Shown: piece after piece, positions 11,473 to 23,139 of the stretch | How the letters are laid out: the number at the start of each line of letters is the position of its first letter | Numbering within the stretch: position 1 is the first letter of the stretch | Source of the DNA: Gigaspora margarita | Lineage: Eukaryota > Glomeromycota > Glomeromycetes > Diversisporales > Gigasporaceae | NCBI GenBank assembly: GCA_009809945.1 | Contig: WTPW01001011.1 | Coordinates: 63,776 to 127,775, forward strand | Reading direction: 5' to 3' | DNA length: 64,000 nucleotides | Made by a program: the position numbers and the translations under genes | Notes under the pieces: generated by a model | Told to the model about the DNA's origin: nothing | Seen by the model: the letters and a program-made list of their open reading frames with translations, nothing else | Database searches by the model: none

Positions 11473-13190
11473 CGTAGAAAAAACAAAGATTTGTAATGTT
11501 AAAATTACTAATTTATATATCTGTAAATCATATAACAATATTATTTTATATCAGTGTAATGCAATTTGAATTTTTATTACATGATTTCTAAAAAAAAAAA
11601 AGTGTTATAATTTTCCACCACTACTGTAACTTCACAGACAAGAATGTTCACAAAATTATGTGATACTATTGATAGCATATACTTAAAATTGAAACAGTCT
11701 ACTAGCACAGCATCCACATGATTTATCTTTATTATCGACATAGCAATTGACATTTCATTTTCTGATTGATTCAATTTTATGAAACACAGTAACTAAAATG
11801 ATAATAATAATGTCAATTTTTGCTATGCCAATAAGGAAGATAAATTATGTTAGTAGATCATCTCTTTAAAATTTTATTTTTTATAATAACATATAGATTT
11901 TTATAATTTTCCAGATCCTCCAGAAAAATAGATATTAAAAAAAATTGCTTTCTTTTAACAAAAACCTTTATTAGCTTTAAAATTTTGTTAATAGATTTCT
12001 TGTAACTATTTTCTTAGAGAATTGGAAAAATTATAAAAATAACTTGTTATTTCTATTTTAATTTATTTTTATAATGATATATAATTTTTATAATTTTCTC
12101 AATTCTCTGAGAAAATAGATATTTAAAAAAAAATTACTGGTACTTTCTTTTAATAGAAGCCTTTATTAGCTTTAAAATTTTGTTAATAAATTTTTTGTAT
12201 CTATTTTTCTGAAGAATCTAATAATGCATTAATATTGATATTAATAAATAATATATTTTATATGTAATATATAACTTTTATTAGAGAAATTTTTCTTGGA
12301 TATCTATTAAACTATCTGATACTTTAATAATGTGGTATGAATAAATAATATATTTTTGTATAACATTTATTAGAGAATTTTCTTATAAATATATATTTTA
12401 TCTTGAACATAAAATTTTTTTTATATTACTTATTCATAATCGTAATAATATATAGTGAAGATTATTTATTTATCTAGCAAAACCTCAAGCAAAATTTCTC
12501 TGAATTGCTCAAATAATAATATTGTTATCATTAATAATATTAATAATATTACTTACTATATGCATTAATAATATTAATAAAATACATATTCTACCTATAG
12601 TAAAAATTTGATAAATCTGACAAAAATTTATTTTAGAATCGATTATATTTTTGATTAATTCAATAGATTTAGTTAGATAATTTACAGGATATCTGATATT
12701 CGCAACTATTTAAAAAATAAACCAAATAGATAGTTGTTATTTGTTAAATTTTATATAATAAACAAATAAAAATATAACTATAATAAGAATTAAACAAGTT
12801 AGATAAACATACATATTATGTATCAGATATATCTCAATGCATATAAAAGAAAATAAAAAACAAAATTGTCTAAGCCCAAATACATTACAGTTTTTTTGTA
12901 ATAGATAATGAAAAATTTAATAATATATAATATAGGCTAAACTATTTCTCTCTACAAATATTCTATTCTAATATAATAAAGCTCTTTAGTATAAAATTTA
13001 TTAGCAAACTTTAAAAACAAATTATTGCCAGAGTTAAAAATCTATTTAGTCAATTCAGTTGTTAGCCAGGATCGCTGTTTATAATATATCATTTTATAAA
13101 TTATTTTACTATTTGGTATACTTAAGTACACTATTTGACTATCATAGTATTTTAAAGATTCAAACAATTTCTTTTTTGTGTCATTACTAA
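11473..13190. repeat. AT-rich region with a duplicated block
   Basis: No gene. Two direct copies (about 11890-12010 and 12070-12200) share ATATA(G/A)TTTTTATAATTTTC, a GAGAA-rich stretch, AGATATT(T)AAAAAAAATT, CTTTCTTTTAA and CTTTATTAGCTTTAAAATTT. A short AATATTAATAAT microsatellite lies at 12525-12585. The rest is AT-rich background. Confidence 0.55.
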
Positions 13191-13194
13191 AGCA

Positions 13195-13580
13195 TAAGTA
13201 ATAACTGTGTAGAACAGGAACTGCTCTGCCAAGTGTTCTGCGAGGATAAAGTAGTCCTAAAGGATTCTGTTAAAGCATCTGGGACTGACCTGACTGACTA
13301 ATGTATCAGAGGGCTGTACTAGTGATACAAGTAGGATTGGAAGGAAAATAGAGAGCAGAGGTAACCCCCTAGTTTGGTTACAGGTATGGCAACTAGTGTA
13401 AAACCTTCAGGAGGACTGCTTAAATTAGACAACCAAAAGTTGTACATGTGGCTAGTTGTAACCTCATATATGTAACAAATGTCAGGGTGTCAAAGAGGAC
13501 CTCTTGATTCACATGCTTGAATAAAATACTTTCCCCATAACAGAAACTTTGATATAAAAAAAATAATAATAATAAATATT
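13195..13580 (+). mobile_element. SINE or LINE 3'-end-like segment with AATAATAAT tail
   Basis: This 350-bp island is far more GC-rich than its surroundings (motifs CATCTGGGACTGACCTGACT, GGTAACCCCCTAGTTTGG, GAGGACCTCTTGATTCACAT). It ends in an A-rich, AATAATAATAA tail at about 13555-13575. A non-coding, GC-richer body followed by a simple tail is how a SINE or truncated LINE 3' UTR looks. No RNA polymerase III A/B boxes were confirmed, so the class is uncertain. Confidence 0.45.
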
Positions 13581-13704
13581 CAATTTATATACAATAAATT
13601 TTATTTGTTACTTGATATTATAATATATGCTTTTCTAAAAGATATATTTAAACTAACAATAATTAAACAAAATATTATTTATAAATATTTTTAACTTGCT
13701 ATAT

Positions 13705-14423
13705 CAGTCATAGGACATTTCTACTTAAAATTAATCAAAATGCTGTCTATTATAAAAATTATAAAAAAAACATATGAATTTACTATAAACTTTAAGCCAA
13801 AGATTTAAGCTAGCTTTACTAATTAACTTTAAATTAAATTTACAGACATATAGAACAAGAAAAATGAAGAAAAAATTTAGCTTAAAAACTAGGTCAAAAT
13901 TTTTTTAGTTTTGCACTTCTTCAAAATTTAACTTCGTCAAAAACAAATATATTAAATCAGCAGTTATGTGTAAAATTATGTATTGAAAAACTTTACTTAG
14001 TGGCAAAAGATAGGTTACCTTGTAAGAAAAATGGGGTAGCTATATGCTAAAATTAAAAATTTTTGGTTTGTAATATAAAACCCCTTTTGTTTGTTTAGGT
14101 AATCTGCTTTGGGCTTCTAAGTAAACTTGTTCAGCTGGTAATTCTACTTGACTCAAAGTCAAAACGCATTTTTTTCAGATTTTATTAAGTGAAAAATGGT
14201 TTCAAAGTTCGAAAAAAAAATTTTTTCTTTTAGAAATATTTTTTTTTCTAACTTTGAAACCATTTTCACTTAGTAAAAGGTCTGAAAAAAAACGTATTTT
14301 GACTTCAAATTGAGTAGAATTACCAGCTGAACAAGTTTACTTAGAAGCCCAAAGGAGGTTACCTTGACAAAAAAAGGGGTATTATTTTAATACCAAAAAT
14401 TTTTAACTTTAGCATACAGCAAC
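13705..14423. mobile_element. Half copy of the large foldback element
   Basis: The outer left arm starts CAGTCATAGGACATTTCTAC and follows the same sequence as the left arm of the 1.05-kb palindrome at 41070-42118. The inner part (about 14035-14423) pairs around the centre at about 14225, for example GGTTTCAAAGTT with AACTTTGAAACC. The outer right arm that should pair with 13705-14034 is missing, so this copy has lost about 330 bp at one end or was interrupted there. Confidence 0.75.
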
Positions 14424-14489
14424 AATAAATGTTCTGCGTCATTTCACAATTTATGTCGATTTAAATTTGAAACGACATACGTTTGCCAA

Positions 14490-14853
14490 ATAATGTTAAT
14501 TTTTCGTTTTACATAAACCTGCAGACATGTTGTTCCAAAATTTCAGTCGGTGGGTCAGATTTTTTTTTAATTTACGTTCACATCTAAAGTAACACAAATT
14601 TATTTTTCCGTTTGCAAAATATGAATCAGAAAATGTGGAAATTTTTGTTTTTTTTTTCTTTACCAGGTCTATCGGTAATTCCGAAAAATAAAGGTTATCA
14701 TCGGGAAACATCGGATAAATTTATGGAAAAAAATCAAATAGCAAAAATAGAATAATTGGCTCAATTGGAACTTTAAAAAAAAATAATAATAATAAACTTT
14801 TTTTGAAAAAATTGGGACAGCGGGTTATGCAAAACGAAAAATTAACTTTGCGT
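14490..14853. mobile_element. TIR element ending in TTAATTTTTCGTTTT
   Basis: Inverted ends pair AATGTTAATTTTTCGTTTTA (14492 on) with AAAACGAAAAATTAACTT (about 14831-14848). A related single end (GTTTATTTTTCGTTTGTATTACCCACCGACC) lies at about 18272-18302, where the CCACCGACC block also matches the complement of GGTGGGTC here. A 71-codon reverse frame across it is not considered a gene. Confidence 0.6.
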
Positions 14854-15248
14854 GTCCTAAACTACATTTTTATAGAACAGAATTATCCTCGTGACCAGAG
14901 ATGCTGATGAAATTAATTTCACCAATTCACTTATAGTGGTAAAATTATAGTGTTTCACCATTCCAATTTTATTTCACCAATATCCTTACCCGTGGCAATA
15001 ACTGCTGCATCCGGTTGACTTTGAAAAATTTAGTTTGGTTAACGTTAACCGATTTATACTTTTTTGGGCCAACCACAATTGTAAACAGTAAATGTCATAT
15101 GGTATTTCTAATTACAAAAAATTTTTAACATTTTTTATAAATCCATATGAAAAGACTTATATGATAAATATATTTTTATACTATATATATTTTTTGGTTA
15201 TTTTCTACATTATGAAATGAATATTATTCTCAACTAAATAATTTCTAT
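14854..15248. other. Spacer downstream of the first BTB-TLDc gene
   Basis: No gene. CCAGAGATGCTGATGAAATT at about 14896 resembles a hAT-type terminus (CAGAGATG), but no partner end was found. The part nearest the gene is AT-rich and presumably holds its 3' UTR. Confidence 0.4.
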
Positions 15249-17003
15249 CTATTTATTTACCAGCATTTTGATAAAAATAAACAAAAGATAAAGTATAATC
15301 TTTATAGGCATAGATATAAAAAATTTGCATATACAAATAACTAAACAAGACAAAATGGCTAATAAACAATGATAAATAAAAGCCAAACTAGTTAATAACG
15401 TAGCCACAGAGTAAATTATAAACGATCTAATCGTTTTTAAAAATTTCCAAATAATACTCATTATTGAATTATAATTATCAAATGCAAAAACTTCATATTC
15501 TTCAGCATATAACAAGCGTGAAATAGCTATTCTGTGCTCATAATTTGTCCACTTACAAGTCCAATTTTTTAAGTTTTTCATACATAAATCTGATTCGCCA
15601 AACCAAGGTCCATGTGATTGATTATTCCAAATAGCCGTATTGTTCCTTGCAGTTTTTATTCTGCTAAGTACTGGATTTGATTGATCAGTAAATGAAAAAA
15701 TAAAACTATTGGAAGTTTTCATAAAATATGGTTTCTTTTCAAATACCAAATATGGTACATGCAATAATGAAAGAACAGTACGCGCAAACAGAAAAATTTG
15801 ACCTATAATTCCATCATAATAATCTTCACTTCTCGTAAAATCTATGTCTACTTTGTCAATGTTTATAGTAGAACTATCCCAGTTTATAGGATTATATCCA
15901 CCAACCAAATCACCATTGGAAGTTTTAAGTATTACAATGGTTGGACCTTGAAAATCACATAAATTATGAAATGTATCAACATCAAACCCATCTCTGCTTC
16001 CGCGTAATAAAAGCTTAAATTTATAGGGATCAGTTGTACAAGTATAGAAATCTTTATCTTTGTGATCAATCCAGCTTGAGATAATAGCTTTATTCTCATT
16101 TGTAATTAATCTGGAACATCTTCTTGGTGGAGTTTTAGATTTAATAAATGTATTAGAGTCTAAGTGATAACGTTTAATTTGTTTGTTGATATAACTTTTA
16201 GGAATATAATAATAACGAATTAAGGGGATGCAACGAGAAATGGTTTCTTTTAATGCCTTGAAATGATCATCAGACCAATTTGAAATATTTTCATCAGACC
16301 AATTTGTGATATCATTATTATCATTATTAAGAACTTTAGAAATACCCCATCTAATTAAGTACTTCAAAATTTGCATTTCCTCAAGCTCAAGATCATCACT
16401 TTCTAAAATACAAATCATGGCTACCTCATCTAGTAAATAAAGATTGACTGAATCAAAAAGAGAATAAGGATTTCTAAAAGTAAAATTTAGAACATGATTG
16501 TATACTTCATGAAAATGATTATGACGACAAACAACATTAAGTGACTTTACAAGATTAGAGAATAACCATGGAGAGAAATTTTTGATTAAGTGTTTTTGAG
16601 CGCATTCAGCAAGATCAAGAAGTTCAAGTTCATCAGATGCGACTAGAATATTTAAAGAATCTTCAGCTGATATATTCAATAAATCTTTTCTTGTATAAAT
16701 ATAGCTTAATTGCATTATAAATAGCTTATTAGTAAAGAAATGCAATTAATGGAATTAATAGAATATCAAATTATAAAATACTCACTCAAGAATTAGCATA
16801 AAAATATTAGGATGAATATTTGGCTTCGTAATAATATAAACACCATGTTTTTGATTCTTCCACCGTTCAGATAGAGCTCTTTGAAAATAAAGAGAGCAAG
16901 AACGTAAAACCAATGAATGAGCACTGAATTCTTTAATATCTGGTTCACTTCCAACAATTATTTTTACATCAGAATTGCTATCGCTATCAGATTGTGACCA
17001 CAT
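15249..17003 (-). CDS. BTB-BACK-TLDc protein with hydrophobic C-terminal tail (paralog A)
   Basis: Two exons, complement(15249..16704, 16786..17003), give 557 residues. Exon 1 ends in ...LIL and is split at CTTGA^GTGAGT; the 81-nt intron ends TTAAG, restoring LDYIYTRKD across the junction. Residues about 12-110 form a BTB/POZ domain (DVKIIVGSEPDIKEFSAHS, VLRSCSLYFQRAL), a dimerisation fold often used to bind Cullin-3. About 112-230 is a BACK region. A TLDc domain spans about 277-481 (LLLRGSRDGFDVDTFHNLCD, GPTIVILKT, GGYNPINW, SFIFSF, FGESDLCM, AEEYEVFAF). The TLDc is interrupted at about 349-404 by an unusually long insert with a hydrophobic stretch. Residues about 500-556 contain two to three hydrophobic segments, implying membrane anchoring. 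BTB-TLDc proteins are hugely expanded in Rhizophagus, with unknown roles; a Cullin-3 adaptor function is only family-based. GTACGTAC repeats lie just upstream of the ATG. Confidence 0.92.
16705..16785 (-). other. Intron of BTB-TLDc paralog A
   Basis: The 81-nt intron runs on the reverse strand from GTGAGTATTT to TTAAG. It interrupts the BTB domain between the ...LIL and YIYT segments. Paralog B has an intron at the identical codon position, so it predates the duplication. Confidence 0.9.
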
Positions 17004-17030
17004 TGAGTTAGTTAGCTATATTGTGCATGT

Positions 17031-17049
17031 GTACGTACGTACAGTACGT
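17031..17049. promoter_or_regulatory. GTACGTACGTAC palindromic repeats upstream of paralog A
   Basis: GTACGTACGTACAGTACGT lies 28-46 bp upstream of the start codon of the minus-strand gene. Related TACGTACG motifs lie at the same place upstream of paralog B (24621-24634 and 24776-24783) and about 400 bp upstream of the fucosyltransferase (50804-50823). A regulatory role is inference; the same string also occurs in transposons at 54537-54577. Confidence 0.35.
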
Positions 17050-18690
17050 TAAGTATTTATAAGTGTAGATACGTACCTATTTGTACTAATAACTTTCCTT
17101 TTCTAAATACGATGAGAAATTATTTTAGGGTGATCTTCTGAAAGTTATTAGCATATCTAATATAACGTGGGTGTATTATTTAAAAATATTCACACTATGT
17201 ATAGTACGTTTTATTGACGACACCCCTTGTTACAATATCAATTTTTTGATCTCACCACTGTACTATGCAATGCAACGTTTTTTTATTGATGATGCCTCAA
17301 ATGGTAAATTGGCTACATTGCATGATTACATATAAAGAACTATGGTTGACTGAATTCGGAATACCGTCCATTTATCTATATGTGTGTCACCAAGGGAAAA
17401 TCTGTCATCGGACTTTCAATTATATTGTGTCCAATTTGTTTCCTGAGTGCTGTGTAGGTAAAATATGTCGCCGGGGCTTTTCAATATATGCACAAATATA
17501 ATTAAAAGATAATTTCCTTAGATGGCATTCAGTGAACAAACTGGGCACAAATATAATTGAAAATCTGTTAACAGGTTTTCTCTTGGCGGCATTCATATTC
17601 TGATCGACAATTAATAAATTACTAAGGGTAAGAATGCACTTATTTATTGAATCAGTATTCTACTCAACTTTATGACTTATTTAGTATAATACCTGATTTT
17701 ACTGATATAATTGCGTTGGTTCATTGTCTACATTTCCGAGAATTTCCGATTATTCATGATTTACTTGGTCAAATTTTTTTATTAATCATGTATGTGCACT
17801 TATGGAGGACGCATGCATAGTCCGGGCTGCAAAAGCTTATGCACGTGCAGAGAATAGAGGGCGTGCACCTAACATTAAGTCCAAAGCTTGGGGCCAAGCC
17901 AGAGCGTGCATTTAGAGGGGGTCTGCACTTATAGAGGACGCACTTAAGGAGATTTGACTGTATTACAGTATTCAATTTTTTTCCGTTGACAATTTCAGAA
18001 ATGCTGTGCATGAATGAAAAGCATTAATCTTTAAATTGTGATCCGTTGATTGGCAATCCGGATTAATTGTTCAAAATCATATTTTGTGTAATCCGTATTA
18101 CAGTATTATCCGAACGCATATTGCAGATCAACTACTTTTATATACTCGAAACTTAATCTATAGATAAATATAGTTAACTGCAAATACTAATGGTTAACAA
18201 TTAAAACTACATAGATGTGAATTGATGTCATTCGAAAATATAGAAATGCAAATAACTCATATTTTAGGGTACGCAAAGTTTATTTTTCGTTTGTATTACC
18301 CACCGACCCATTCAATTTAGTGCAGATTATTCGATTTTTGGCATTTATTTTTTCCGTTATTTTCATCCGGTGCCACCCGATGGAGAATTTACATAAATGT
18401 AGCCAGCAATAAAATTATTTTCTGTAATAAATACCTACTGATAAGCAATTTTATAAATATATACTTCAAAAGTAGGTTATGTATATCACTTCTTTGAAAT
18501 AAATATATTACTTATTTTATTTAAAAATAAGCATTGAATCATTAAAATTCTGAAACTTTCTAGTATTTATTTTTTATTTCTATTCTAATACAGAAATAAT
18601 ACTCATATTTATTTATTTGTGCTGATCAAAATTTTAATGAATTATTAAAAATTCTTCAAATGCAAATAAAACAGGTGTTTCTAGAGAATT
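17050..18690. other. Intergenic between the BTB-TLDc pair, left part
   Basis: No gene supported. Direct repeats TGCACTTATGGAGGACGCA (about 17793) and TGCACTTATAGAGGACGCAC (about 17925) flank a GC-richer block with CTTGGGGCCAAG at 17886. At 18262-18400 a fragment related to the element at 14490-14853 is present (CGCAAAGTTTATTTTTCG, CCACCGACC). The open frames at 17265-17501 and 17769-18011 lack any domain. Confidence 0.45.
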
Positions 18691-18699
18691 ATTAAATAA

Positions 18700-19720
18700 A
18701 TTCTATTTTGTTAGTAGATTATCTACTGGATGAGTAATACATCCACCTAATTTGAATTCAAGTTCATAACTTGCAGATTCATTTTGGTCAAAATTAATCT
18801 TATTATTTAATGTATTAGTCCAATTTTTAGCTATATTTAATCAACTCTCTTTGCTAAAGTATTAGGATTATTGTTTACATCTTTAATTGAATCCTTTGTT
18901 TTTTACTTAATTGTGAATTGTCCAAAACAAATTACTATCCTCATTGTTGCTTGTTGATTCCTCTTGTGTTACACTTCTGTTATCAGAATTGTCAGGTTGA
19001 ATAGGAGTAGCAAAATGAATTTATTTATATTTTTGTTTATCCTCTTCAGCTTTGTTATGATTTTGCTTGCTTAATATTTACCATGCACTAGCTCATAGAT
19101 AATACTTTATTATACTTGAATAATAATTTAAAATTATAGAATTAGAAATATAAAATTACAATAAACTAAATAATGTTCACATACTGGTATGCTATTTTAG
19201 TACTTTGTATATAAAAAACCTATTGTTGACTATAAATATTCAACTGAGCAGAATTAATACAAATGCCAAATTATTGCAGAGCTAGTTAAAATAATTCTTG
19301 TTAGTAGATTCTCAAAAATCAATAATATTTTTTTCAAAGTGAAATTAAAAAATGACTGAAAATATTGAAAAAAATTTTGAGAGCTGATATTTTGGATATA
19401 AGACCAATAATAGAAGTAAGAGTTGTTTCTATTGAACCCACTATTTTTTAATCATGTGACCATGTATTTAGAAAATATTTATCTTTATAGTTTGTAAAAG
19501 TTTTAGAACTATCTGAAGCAATACACAATTTTAAAAAGTTTTATATTATTTTTTTGAGGCTTATTTAATATTTCATATAGTGGAAATAGTAAATTTTGAA
19601 GTTCATAAAGCTGAATCCAGAAATTTGAATCTTGGATTATAGAGATAATATTAGATAAAAGGGTTTTGGTTGTATTTGAATTTTCTAAAATTGCTATAAT
19701 TGTCTATACTTGCTATTCTA
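18700..19720 (-). pseudogene. hAT-type transposase relic
   Basis: Reverse-strand translation gives separated but ordered protein-like blocks broken by stops and frame changes. They are ILENSNTTKTLLSNIISIIQ, NFWIQLYELQNLLFPL, EILNKPQKNNIKLFK (19530-19700), then NYKDKYFLNTWSHD (19440-19490) and ATPIQPDNSDN, SNLFWTIHN, AKNWTNTLNN and YELEFKLGGCITHPVDNLL (down to about 18710). The FW..L.EL..LL.PL....LN..Q....LF pattern is characteristic of the middle of hAT transposases. Such an enzyme would generate 8-bp target duplications, exactly what the small elements here show. The assignment rests on pattern recognition over a short block, so the class is probable rather than certain. No BED zinc finger was identified. 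Confidence 0.5.
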
Positions 19721-19924
19721 ATTCTTATTAGAGAAAGTTTTGTAGCTAACATCTAGTAATAAATAAAAATAATGTAGTTTATTCAAATTTTACAAATTTA
19801 TTTAAAAATGCACTTACTTTAAGTACAGATTCTATTTTTAAAACAGAATAAAAGCAGAAATAAAAACTGTTCCAATATGTCTCATCTAAAGTTGTAAGGG
19901 AGATCATTTGACTATAATGTTTAT

Positions 19925-22500
19925 TTTATAACAATTCAGTAAAATATAGGAAAGAATAAAAGTATCTTACAATTCTTGATCATAATATCTCCAAGAACTG
20001 ATAATACTATTCTTCTTGGATCTATAATTTTGAACCATATTCTATATACCATATTAAGTCCATATTTAAACCTGTTTTTTTTAAAGTTATACTGCTTATA
20101 AAAATATTCTTTTACTGCTTCTTTAATCTTTTTTAGTTTGTATATCAAGTAGTCTTGCTTCTCTTTCTTGCTATTCTAGTGATATATTCTTTTTATTTTG
20201 ATTTTTTTCTAGGGCCTCTCAAGAATACTATTTAGTATCCACTTCTTTTCTTTATTAATTATACTGAATCTTCTTTAGATATAGATGCCAATTATTTTTG
20301 TTGCCTTTTAATTACTTTGCTACTATTTTTTTCTTAATTATCTTAATCTATAATTTAGTTTTTATTAGCCATTTTTAGACCAATGCTACTTGAGTTCTGG
20401 AATCATTATATTATTTGCTCTTGATAATAACCTATTCCACTTACCATATTCCTCTGAAAATAAGCACCCCTTTAGAGCAATTTTTAAAGCCAAAATTCTG
20501 GTGATCCAGTGATCGGATCTGCATAATTTTAGTACCATTTGAAACATTTTGATAAGCTGATTCAAATGGTACCAAAATTATGCAGATCTGATCACTGGAT
20601 CATGAGAATTTTGGCTTTAAAAATTGCTCTGAGGGGTGCTTATTTTTAGAGGAATATGGTAAAAATACTTTTGGGTATATATAATCATCTAACTTTTGAG
20701 CTGTCCATCTTGCTATTCTTTGTAAGATATTAATCCATTTGTATTTAGGACTTCACATTATTAATTTTTTCTTTTCTTTTGTTATTTTCTTAATTTTTTT
20801 AAGGTAAGATCTTGTTTGCAGTTTTACTAATTCACAATACTATATTTTCTTTACTGGTTATTTATTTTTTCTCTGCTATTTCTTTCTTTTTACCTTTTGT
20901 TTATTCTTTTCTCTTTTTGTTATTTTTTTCTTAAACATATACATTTAGCAGTCTTCTGTAATTCTATTAATCTTTTATGCTTATTTTCTTATACAAATAT
21001 ACTTTTTTCTCTTTGGTACATATACTCTTCTAGTCACTATTAAATCCAGTTTTCAAGATTAACTTTGTAAAAATATCAGCCCAGATTAACTAATGATTAC
21101 TTTTTGTACAAAGTTTATTTTCTCAATATTGCTATCACAAATTGACTTTTTATTTAAGTCTACTCAAATATAATTAATTCTTGAGCTTGTCTTTTTATTT
21201 GTCTATATATATTTAGATTAATTAGTCTAAAAATATCTGTGATTCTATGCTCTTGAGCTACTTACTTATAGGAGAATTTGTAAACTTTGGTTCACTATTA
21301 TGATCTAACAGGTTTTGTTAATTCTTTTTGAATTTAAATCACTACCTATTATCATTTTAATATTTTGCTCTTTTTTATAACAGTTTATAACTACTTTTTG
21401 CTGATTTTTCTTTGTGCTTTACTATTGTTTAGTGGCATATATATCTTATATAATGAATTTAATATTTTAAAACATAATGCACATTTGAAAGAAAATGTAT
21501 CTGGGTTCTACATTCTGTTATATATTTTTGCAAATTTTTTTAATAAGAAGAACCATCTAGAATCTTTTTTCTTTTTAATCATCTTATAAATGCAATAATT
21601 TTGTATTTTTGTAGGTTTACTTTGATATATAGGACTTTTTATCCTTTATATTTATTTCCATTAACTTTAAAAAGTTATTATATTCCAAAATCTATTAGTT
21701 CTTGCAACTTAAATATATTGTTTTTTATTCCATTAATATTATAATACTCTATCTTTATAAAGTTTCAATTTAAATCTTTAATTTTCTTTTGTAGTTGCTA
21801 GAGTAAACTTTTTTATTTTCTATATTAGTTTATTAAATTTTAGCCACTATTAGGACCTGTTGTGTGGTCTTAGTTCTTATTTTGTTGTGCTAGAATTCAA
21901 GCAAGAGTAGCTCTTTTTGTTCTATATTTTGTCTATCTGTTATATTGTATATATGGCTAGAATTTTAATTTCTTTTTTCTATATTACTGCTATGAATTTT
22001 TTTCACATTTCTTTCATTTTTAGTTCTTTAATCAGACTAGAGTTGAGGTTAAACATGGGCCTTTTATTGAACAACTTTGTTCTACTTTGAGATTTCAAAC
22101 TTGTACTTGATAATGGTTTTATTTGCCTCTTTGGTAGTAGTATAATCTACTTCATTTTGCATTATAATAGTATATTGTTTTTTTAGTACTTTTTTGGTCT
22201 TTTTTGTTTAAAATAAATTGTAACTTGTTTTACTAGCTCCATTGCAGTTTACTTTGGCTTTTATGATTTTTAGTTGTCTAATTAGAGCATTTTTAGTTGC
22301 TGATCTAGATAGTTTATAAATGAATACTCTAAATTTTTTTTTTAGTATTTTGTTATCCAACTCTCCTGGTGTAGTTCTTAGAATTTTGTTATTCTTGAAG
22401 TATACTAACTATCTTTTAGTTCCTTTAGCCTAGTGTCCATTATAGTGTTCATTCTTATATATGCCATTTTTATTTTTCTATGAATTTTATTTTTTCAATA
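19925..22500 (-). pseudogene. LINE relic: ORF1-like region, endonuclease and linker
   Basis: On the reverse strand, fragments appear in the order expected for a non-LTR element. There is a lysine-rich ORF1-like stretch (22450-21850), then the start of an endonuclease/exonuclease/phosphatase domain (YNINGIKNNIFKLQELIDFG at about 21690-21755). MIIGSDLNSKR follows at about 21330-21360, then SSRINYI at about 21190, then the linker (ILQRIARWTAQKLDDYIYP near 20700; KLKKIKEAVKEYFYKQYNFK near 20100). Stops are very frequent and mostly TAG/TGA/TAA, attributable to C-to-T changes. The top strand is extremely T-rich. Reverse transcriptase is absent: the copy ends at about 19925 beside the hAT relic, an unusual 3' truncation. 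A palindromic MITE sits inside at 20441-20662. Confidence 0.7.
20441..20662. mobile_element. 222-bp perfect-arm palindrome (MITE) in the LINE relic
   Basis: Arms of about 100 bp run from TTACCATATTCCTCTGAAAA to the complement ending TAGAGGAATATGGTAA. They pair with few mismatches through GAGCAATTTTTAAAGCCAAA and GATCTGCATAATTTTAGTACC to a loop at about 20552. It interrupts the LINE linker region. The GGTACC core resembles the hairpins at 902-944 and 1080-1154. Confidence 0.85.
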
Positions 22501-22861
22501 GATGACTATATAGAAGAATAAACATTTCTTGATTTTGTTTGTCTGTATATCAAGTAGAATGTTCTTAATATGAAGTTATATATTGTCTGTCTTTGGTTCT
22601 TTATGGAAGGTATGATTTTGAGTTTGATAGAGCCTAGTTTGAGCTATAAATATTCACTTTTTTTGTTTTATTTTTTATTTTTTGTATCCATTCTTTTTAT
22701 ATTATCCTCTATATCCATATCCATATTAAATATTTTTTCTTAGTTAATTTCTTAGTTAATTTAGATATTTACTTTGGTTAGTTAGATGGTTTTGGGATTC
22801 TTTATATTGATGTCTTTATTATATTATTTTGAATTACTTCTTTTTTTTTTGGAGTTTTCAT

Positions 22862-23098
22862 CAGGGTTGGGCAGCCCTCTATGTCCAGTGAATTTCACTG
22901 GACACTGGACATATAAATTTGTCCAGTGTCCATTGATTTATTAAAATATATAGAGCAAAAATTAGTGGTATATTACTGTCCTAATTATTTAGTTTGCTTG
23001 ACTCTGAACAGAGGTTTCTTATTTCTAAAAAAAATTATAGACAATTTTAGAAATTTAAATTTCATTGGACAACCCACTTGTCCAATTGCCCAACCCTG
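22862..23098. mobile_element. hAT-type MITE with perfect 8-bp TSD (GTTTTCAT)
   Basis: The 237-bp element begins CAGGGTTGGGCAG and ends TTGCCCAACCCTG. The octamer GTTTTCAT occurs immediately before (22854-22861) and after (23099-23106). Subterminal GTCCAGTG/CACTGGAC motifs are repeated. An 8-bp duplication and CAGGGNTG-like ends define hAT-type insertion. The two short open frames crossing it (22926-23135, 23065-23268) are chance. Confidence 0.9.
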
Positions 23099-23139
23099 GT
23101 TTTCATTACCATCACTTTGTATTTGTACTTTGTAATAAT

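Noticed and set aside
11225..11477. Opposing open frames on both strands
   Set aside because: Both lie within the decayed Tc1/mariner transposase; only the reverse-strand reading carries family motifs.
13195..13580. Protein-coding exon in the GC-rich island
   Set aside because: All frames contain frequent stops; the A-rich simple tail fits a retroelement better.
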